In this document: positions 15,835 through 18,377 of the stretch, piece by piece | Layout: each line of letters opens with the position of its first letter | Numbering within the stretch: the stretch's first letter is position 1 | Assembly (NCBI GenBank): GCA_044228695.1 | Contig: JBGAUK010000072.1 | Coordinates: 1-18,377, forward strand | Direction of reading: 5' to 3' | Length of the DNA: 18,377 nt | Source: M0108 sp044228695 | GTDB taxonomy: Bacteria; Pseudomonadota; Gammaproteobacteria; Chromatiales; Chromatiaceae | The notes under the pieces: model-generated | The model's input: only the letters and a program-made list of their open reading frames with translations | Database searches by the model: none | Told to the model about the DNA's origin: nothing | Translations under genes and position numbers: made by a program

Positions 15835-16580
15835 AGCTTGAAACCCCGATGAATGGCGACGACCCCGCCGGTGAGATTGAAGTATTCACACCGCTCGAAA
15901 CCGGCCTCCAGCATCATGCCGCGCAGCGTCTCCTGGTCCGGGTGCATGCGGATGGACTCCGCCAGATAGCGATAGCTGTCGGCGTCATTGGTGATCAGGC
16001 GCCCCAGGATCGGCAGCATGGTGAAAGAGTAGAGGTCATAGACCTTGGAGAGGGCCTGGCTGGTCGGATGGGAGAATTCCAGGACCAGGGCGCGCCCGCC
16101 CGGCTTGAGTACCCGGCACATCTCCGCCAGAGCCTTTTGCTTGTGGGTGACGTTACGCAGGCCGAAACCGATGGTGACGCAGTCGAAGTGGTTGTCGGGG
16201 AAGGGCTGGGTCTCGGCGTTGACCTGGCAGAAGAGGAGATTGCCCGCCAGGCCCTGGTCAAGAAGCCGGTCGCGGCCGGTAGTCAGCATGGCGGCGTTGA
16301 TATCCGTCAGCACCACCTGCCCCTCGGGTCCGGTGATCCGGGCGAAGCGGCTGGCCAGATCGCCGGTGCCCCCCGCCAGGTCCAGTACCCGCTGACCGCG
16401 CCGGACCCCGGCCAATTCAATGGTGTAGCGCTTCCAGAGGCGATGGATGCCGAGGGACATGAGGTCATTCATCAGGTCATAGCGCGAGGCGACGGAGTCG
16501 AACACCGCACGCACATGGCTCGATTTTTCCTCGACCGGAACCTGCTTGTAGCCAAAGTGGGTGGTCTTGTCGTCGGACAT
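15831..16580 (-). CDS. ubiE: Ubiquinone/menaquinone C-methyltransferase UbiE
   Basis: UbiE is the S-adenosylmethionine-dependent C-methyltransferase of ubiquinone synthesis and also methylates demethylmenaquinone. The start at 16580 gives 249 residues, close to the 251 of the E. coli enzyme, and MSDDKTTHFGYKQV lines up with its N-terminus. Motif I is DLAGGTGDL (67-75). Further family marks are VASRYDLMNDLMSLGIHRLWKR, FGLRNVT, RVLKPGG and DADSYRYLAESIRMHPDQ. A frame opening at 16619 would add 13 residues (MVESSQSSPEAPP); I reject it because the better alignment, a GAGG 8 nt upstream and a possible -10 overlapping that ATG all favour 16580. The gene lies 62 bp after the TonB-like gene and overlaps ubiJ by 4 bp. 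Confidence 0.96.
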   Translation of the reverse strand: MSDDKTTHFGYKQVPVEEKSSHVRAVFDSVASRYDLMNDLMSLGIHRLWKRYTIELAGVRRGQRVLDLAGGTGDLASRFARITGPEGQVVLTDINAAMLTTGRDRLLDQGLAGNLLFCQVNAETQPFPDNHFDCVTIGFGLRNVTHKQKALAEMCRVLKPGGRALVLEFSHPTSQALSKVYDLYSFTMLPILGRLITNDADSYRYLAESIRMHPDQETLRGMMLEAGFERCEYFNLTGGVVAIHRGFKL

Positions 16581-16609
16581 GGGTGGGGCCTCGGGTGAAC
16601 TTTGCGAAG

Positions 16610-16615
16610 ATTCTA
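16610..16615 (-). promoter_or_regulatory. Possible extended -10 promoter for ubiEJB
   Basis: The minus strand reads CATGGTAGAATC: TAGAAT matches the -10 at 5 of 6 and is preceded by TGG, an extended -10. No good -35 is seen. Transcription would begin near 16603 and leave a leader of about 24 nt before the ATG at 16580. Confidence 0.4.
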
Positions 16616-16642
16616 CCATGACAGCCCGACACCCCTTGGGAC

Positions 16643-17668
16643 CTACTTCTTCTCGCCGAAGCGGTTGTTGCTCAGGAATTGCCAGGTGCGAGTGATGTCG
16701 AGGACATCTGTTTCCTTTCTGATGTCGGGGGGGAAAGGGGCATAGGGAGCGGCAAGGTTGACGATGCGCATGGCGGCTTGGTCGAGGACCTCGGAACCGG
16801 AGGAGCGCAGGACGCGGACCTCTTCCAGGGTGCCGTCGGCGCGCAGGGCGACCCGCAAGATGAGATTGCCGTAGAGCTGGCGGCGCTTGGCCTCCTCCGG
16901 GTAGTTGAGGTTGCCGATGGATTCCACCTTGCGGCGCCAGGCCTCCAGGTAACTGGCGTACTTGTATTCCTGAGTGCTGGCGCTGATGGCCTTGCGGCGC
17001 GGCCTGCTGGCGTAGGCGGCGGTGTCTTCCTCGATCTTGGCGTTGAGCTTGGCGATCTCCTGGCCGCGACTCGCCAGGATCTGGGCGGCGGAGGGTTTGG
17101 AGACCGGGGGCGGAACGGGTTGGAAGGTGGGTTGCAGTTCAGGCTCCGCTTGTCTCTCTAAGGCTGGTTCGGTCTTGGCGGACAGCGGCTCCGGCAAGGT
17201 GGCGGTCAGGGGGGCCGCCTCGGTCGGGGGGGCGGCAGTCGCTCCAGGCAGTGGCGGTGGCGCGGTGGAGCCAGCCTCGGGCATGACCGGCAGGGGCGAG
17301 GGGTCGGGTGCCTCGGCCAGGGCAGGCAGGTCGCTCGGCTCGGCACTCCGCTCGCTGGGGCGGCGATCCGTGGCGGCGGTCTCGCTGGCGTTGCCGCTGG
17401 CCTCCTGGTTCCCTTGGGCCAGGGCCTCGGCATCAGGGGGTGGGAGGCGGGCCGCCTCCGGCTGGCGCAGAACCAGCACCTCCAGGGTGCGGCCGGGGGC
17501 GTGGGAGGACTCCGGGGCCTGGAAGCCCATGGCATAAATCAGCAGGCCATGCAGGGCAAGGGCCACCAGCAGGGCAGGCCAGAAGGGATCACCCAGGGGA
17601 TGCGGGGACCAGGCTCCCCAGCGCATGGCGCCCCGCGGCGGCCAGGCCGGCGCTGTCGTCGCGCTCAT
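16643..17668 (-). CDS. TonB-family energy-transducing protein
   Basis: This 341-residue protein has the three-part layout of TonB. One N-terminal membrane helix (about 29-49) contains the usual His (LALHGLLIY). A long Pro/Ala/Glu-rich periplasmic spacer follows (about 52-205), then a charged stretch (GQEIAKLNAKIEED). The C-terminal domain (about 245-335) includes YLEAWRRKVESIGNLNYPEEAKRR, GNLILRVALRADGTLEEVRVLRSSG and ITRTWQFL. TonB proteins couple the inner-membrane proton gradient to outer-membrane receptors through ExbB/ExbD. No exbBD or receptor gene lies in the window, so its partners are unknown, and I leave the symbol empty because several TonB paralogues are common in one genome. The ATG overlaps the apbE stop (ATGA), so the two are probably translated together. 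Confidence 0.9.
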   Translation of the reverse strand: MSATTAPAWPPRGAMRWGAWSPHPLGDPFWPALLVALALHGLLIYAMGFQAPESSHAPGRTLEVLVLRQPEAARLPPPDAEALAQGNQEASGNASETAATDRRPSERSAEPSDLPALAEAPDPSPLPVMPEAGSTAPPPLPGATAAPPTEAAPLTATLPEPLSAKTEPALERQAEPELQPTFQPVPPPVSKPSAAQILASRGQEIAKLNAKIEEDTAAYASRPRRKAISASTQEYKYASYLEAWRRKVESIGNLNYPEEAKRRQLYGNLILRVALRADGTLEEVRVLRSSGSEVLDQAAMRIVNLAAPYAPFPPDIRKETDVLDITRTWQFLSNNRFGEKK

Positions 17669-18377
17669 GACCCCGGCAGCGTCCAGGCATCGCCCGAACC
17701 CAGGGGCGGAGCCGAAATGATCTCGGCATTGCGATCCAGGAGTTCAATCCGCTCGGCCATGGAGGGGTCCATATGGATACGGCCCCGGGGATCGATGAGC
17801 AGGACGGAGCGGACGCCCATGGCCACGGCGGTCTGGTGCCAGAGCTCGGGGCCGGCGATCATTAAGGCAGTGGCGGCGGCCTCGGCGCGGGTGGCATCCT
17901 CGTGGATGAGGGTGACCAGACGGGCCCCCTCGGCCGGCCAGCCGGTGCGGGGATCGATGACGTGGTGGTAGGTCTTGCCCTTGTGGGTGAAATTGAGTTT
18001 GTAATCCCCCGAGGTGAAGACGCTCTCGTCGCCCGAGACCTGGAGGATGGCGAGAACCCCCCCGCCGACGGGATTGCGCAGGGCCACGGGCCAGGGCTGG
18101 CCGCCACGGGTGCCGATGGCGCGCAGATCGCCGCCCACGTTGACGATAGCGTTGTGGATGCCCATCTCGCGCAATTGATCGACAGCCTGGTCGATGGCAT
18201 ATCCCTTGCCAATAGAGCCAAAATCGAGTTTGACGCTGGGATTCCTACCCTGCAGCTGGATGTCGTCGATTTGGATGTCGTCCATCCTGGGTCCGGCCTT
18301 CACCAGGGCCTCGATCCTGGCTTTATCCGGCGGGACGCGCCGCCGACCCGGCTCGCCCGCATGAAAGCCCCAGAGGT
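17665..18377 (-). CDS. apbE: FAD:protein FMN transferase ApbE (5' end outside window)
   Basis: The frame is open to the window edge, so the N-terminus, normally a lipoprotein or signal region, is missing. About 236 residues are visible. ApbE marks are clear: LWGFHAGEPGRRRVPPDK at the start, LDFGSIGKGYAID, NAIVNVGGDLRAIGTRGG, the segment GKTYHHVIDPRTGWPAEG, and DATRAEAAATALMIAG near the Mg/FAD site. ApbE covalently attaches FMN to Thr residues of proteins such as Na+-NQR and Rnf subunits and other periplasmic flavoproteins. No such target is in view. The overlap with the TonB-like gene suggests that the two are co-expressed, possibly at the end of a longer operon that enters from beyond 18377. 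Confidence 0.95.
   Translation of the reverse strand, partial: LWGFHAGEPGRRRVPPDKARIEALVKAGPRMDDIQIDDIQLQGRNPSVKLDFGSIGKGYAIDQAVDQLREMGIHNAIVNVGGDLRAIGTRGGQPWPVALRNPVGGGVLAILQVSGDESVFTSGDYKLNFTHKGKTYHHVIDPRTGWPAEGARLVTLIHEDATRAEAAATALMIAGPELWHQTAVAMGVRSVLLIDPRGRIHMDPSMAERIELLDRNAEIISAPPLGSGDAWTLPGS

Noticed and set aside
15849..16598. 249-codon open frame on the plus strand
   Set aside because: It lies antisense to ubiE almost codon for codon and shows no domain or ribosome binding site.

Overview
The window is 18.4 kb of GC-rich bacterial chromosome. Every gene I can support lies on the minus strand, so transcription runs from high to low coordinates. An ubiE-ubiJ-ubiB ubiquinone cluster, and UbiJ in particular, points to a gammaproteobacterium. 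The surface-glycan content would fit a Chromatiales-like (purple sulfur) organism, but nothing here proves that.

Region A (18377 to 13526) is housekeeping and tightly packed: apbE (5' end outside the window), a TonB-like protein, ubiE, ubiJ and ubiB. Stop and start codons overlap at apbE/tonB, ubiE/ubiJ and ubiJ/ubiB. Region B (13480 to 8715) holds two successive TPR-containing GT41 (OGT/SPINDLY-type) glycosyltransferases joined by an ATGA overlap. The first starts 45 bp after ubiB at a TTG codon with a strong ribosome binding site. The two enzymes carry different donor-site signatures, so they are not simple duplicates.

Region C (8714 to 7121) is one transcription unit for a Sec-exported protein of unknown family. 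It has a 456-bp upstream region with two copies of the same promoter (TTGACA-N16-TAAACT, 148 bp apart) and a near-perfect intrinsic terminator. The mature protein has seven N-X-S/T sequons and sits beside the GT41 pair, so it is a candidate glycosylation substrate (inference).

Region D (7056 to 1) resembles a surface polysaccharide locus: an exported Asp-box beta-propeller protein with an NTF2-like tail, a GT4 glycosyltransferase, and a giant multi-domain glycosyltransferase whose 3' end lies outside the window. The giant protein runs: PIG-L deacetylase-like domain with its zinc site destroyed, GT2 domain, a nine-heptad coiled coil, eight exact 38-residue WYL repeats, then a WbsX/GH99-like domain. 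Its base composition changes sharply just after the repeats, which suggests a mosaic origin.

The best candidates for something undescribed are the pseudo-PIG-L/GT2/repeat/WbsX protein, and the module of two GT41 enzymes plus a strongly promoted, sequon-rich exported protein. No RNA genes, CRISPR arrays, insertion sequences or attachment sites were seen.
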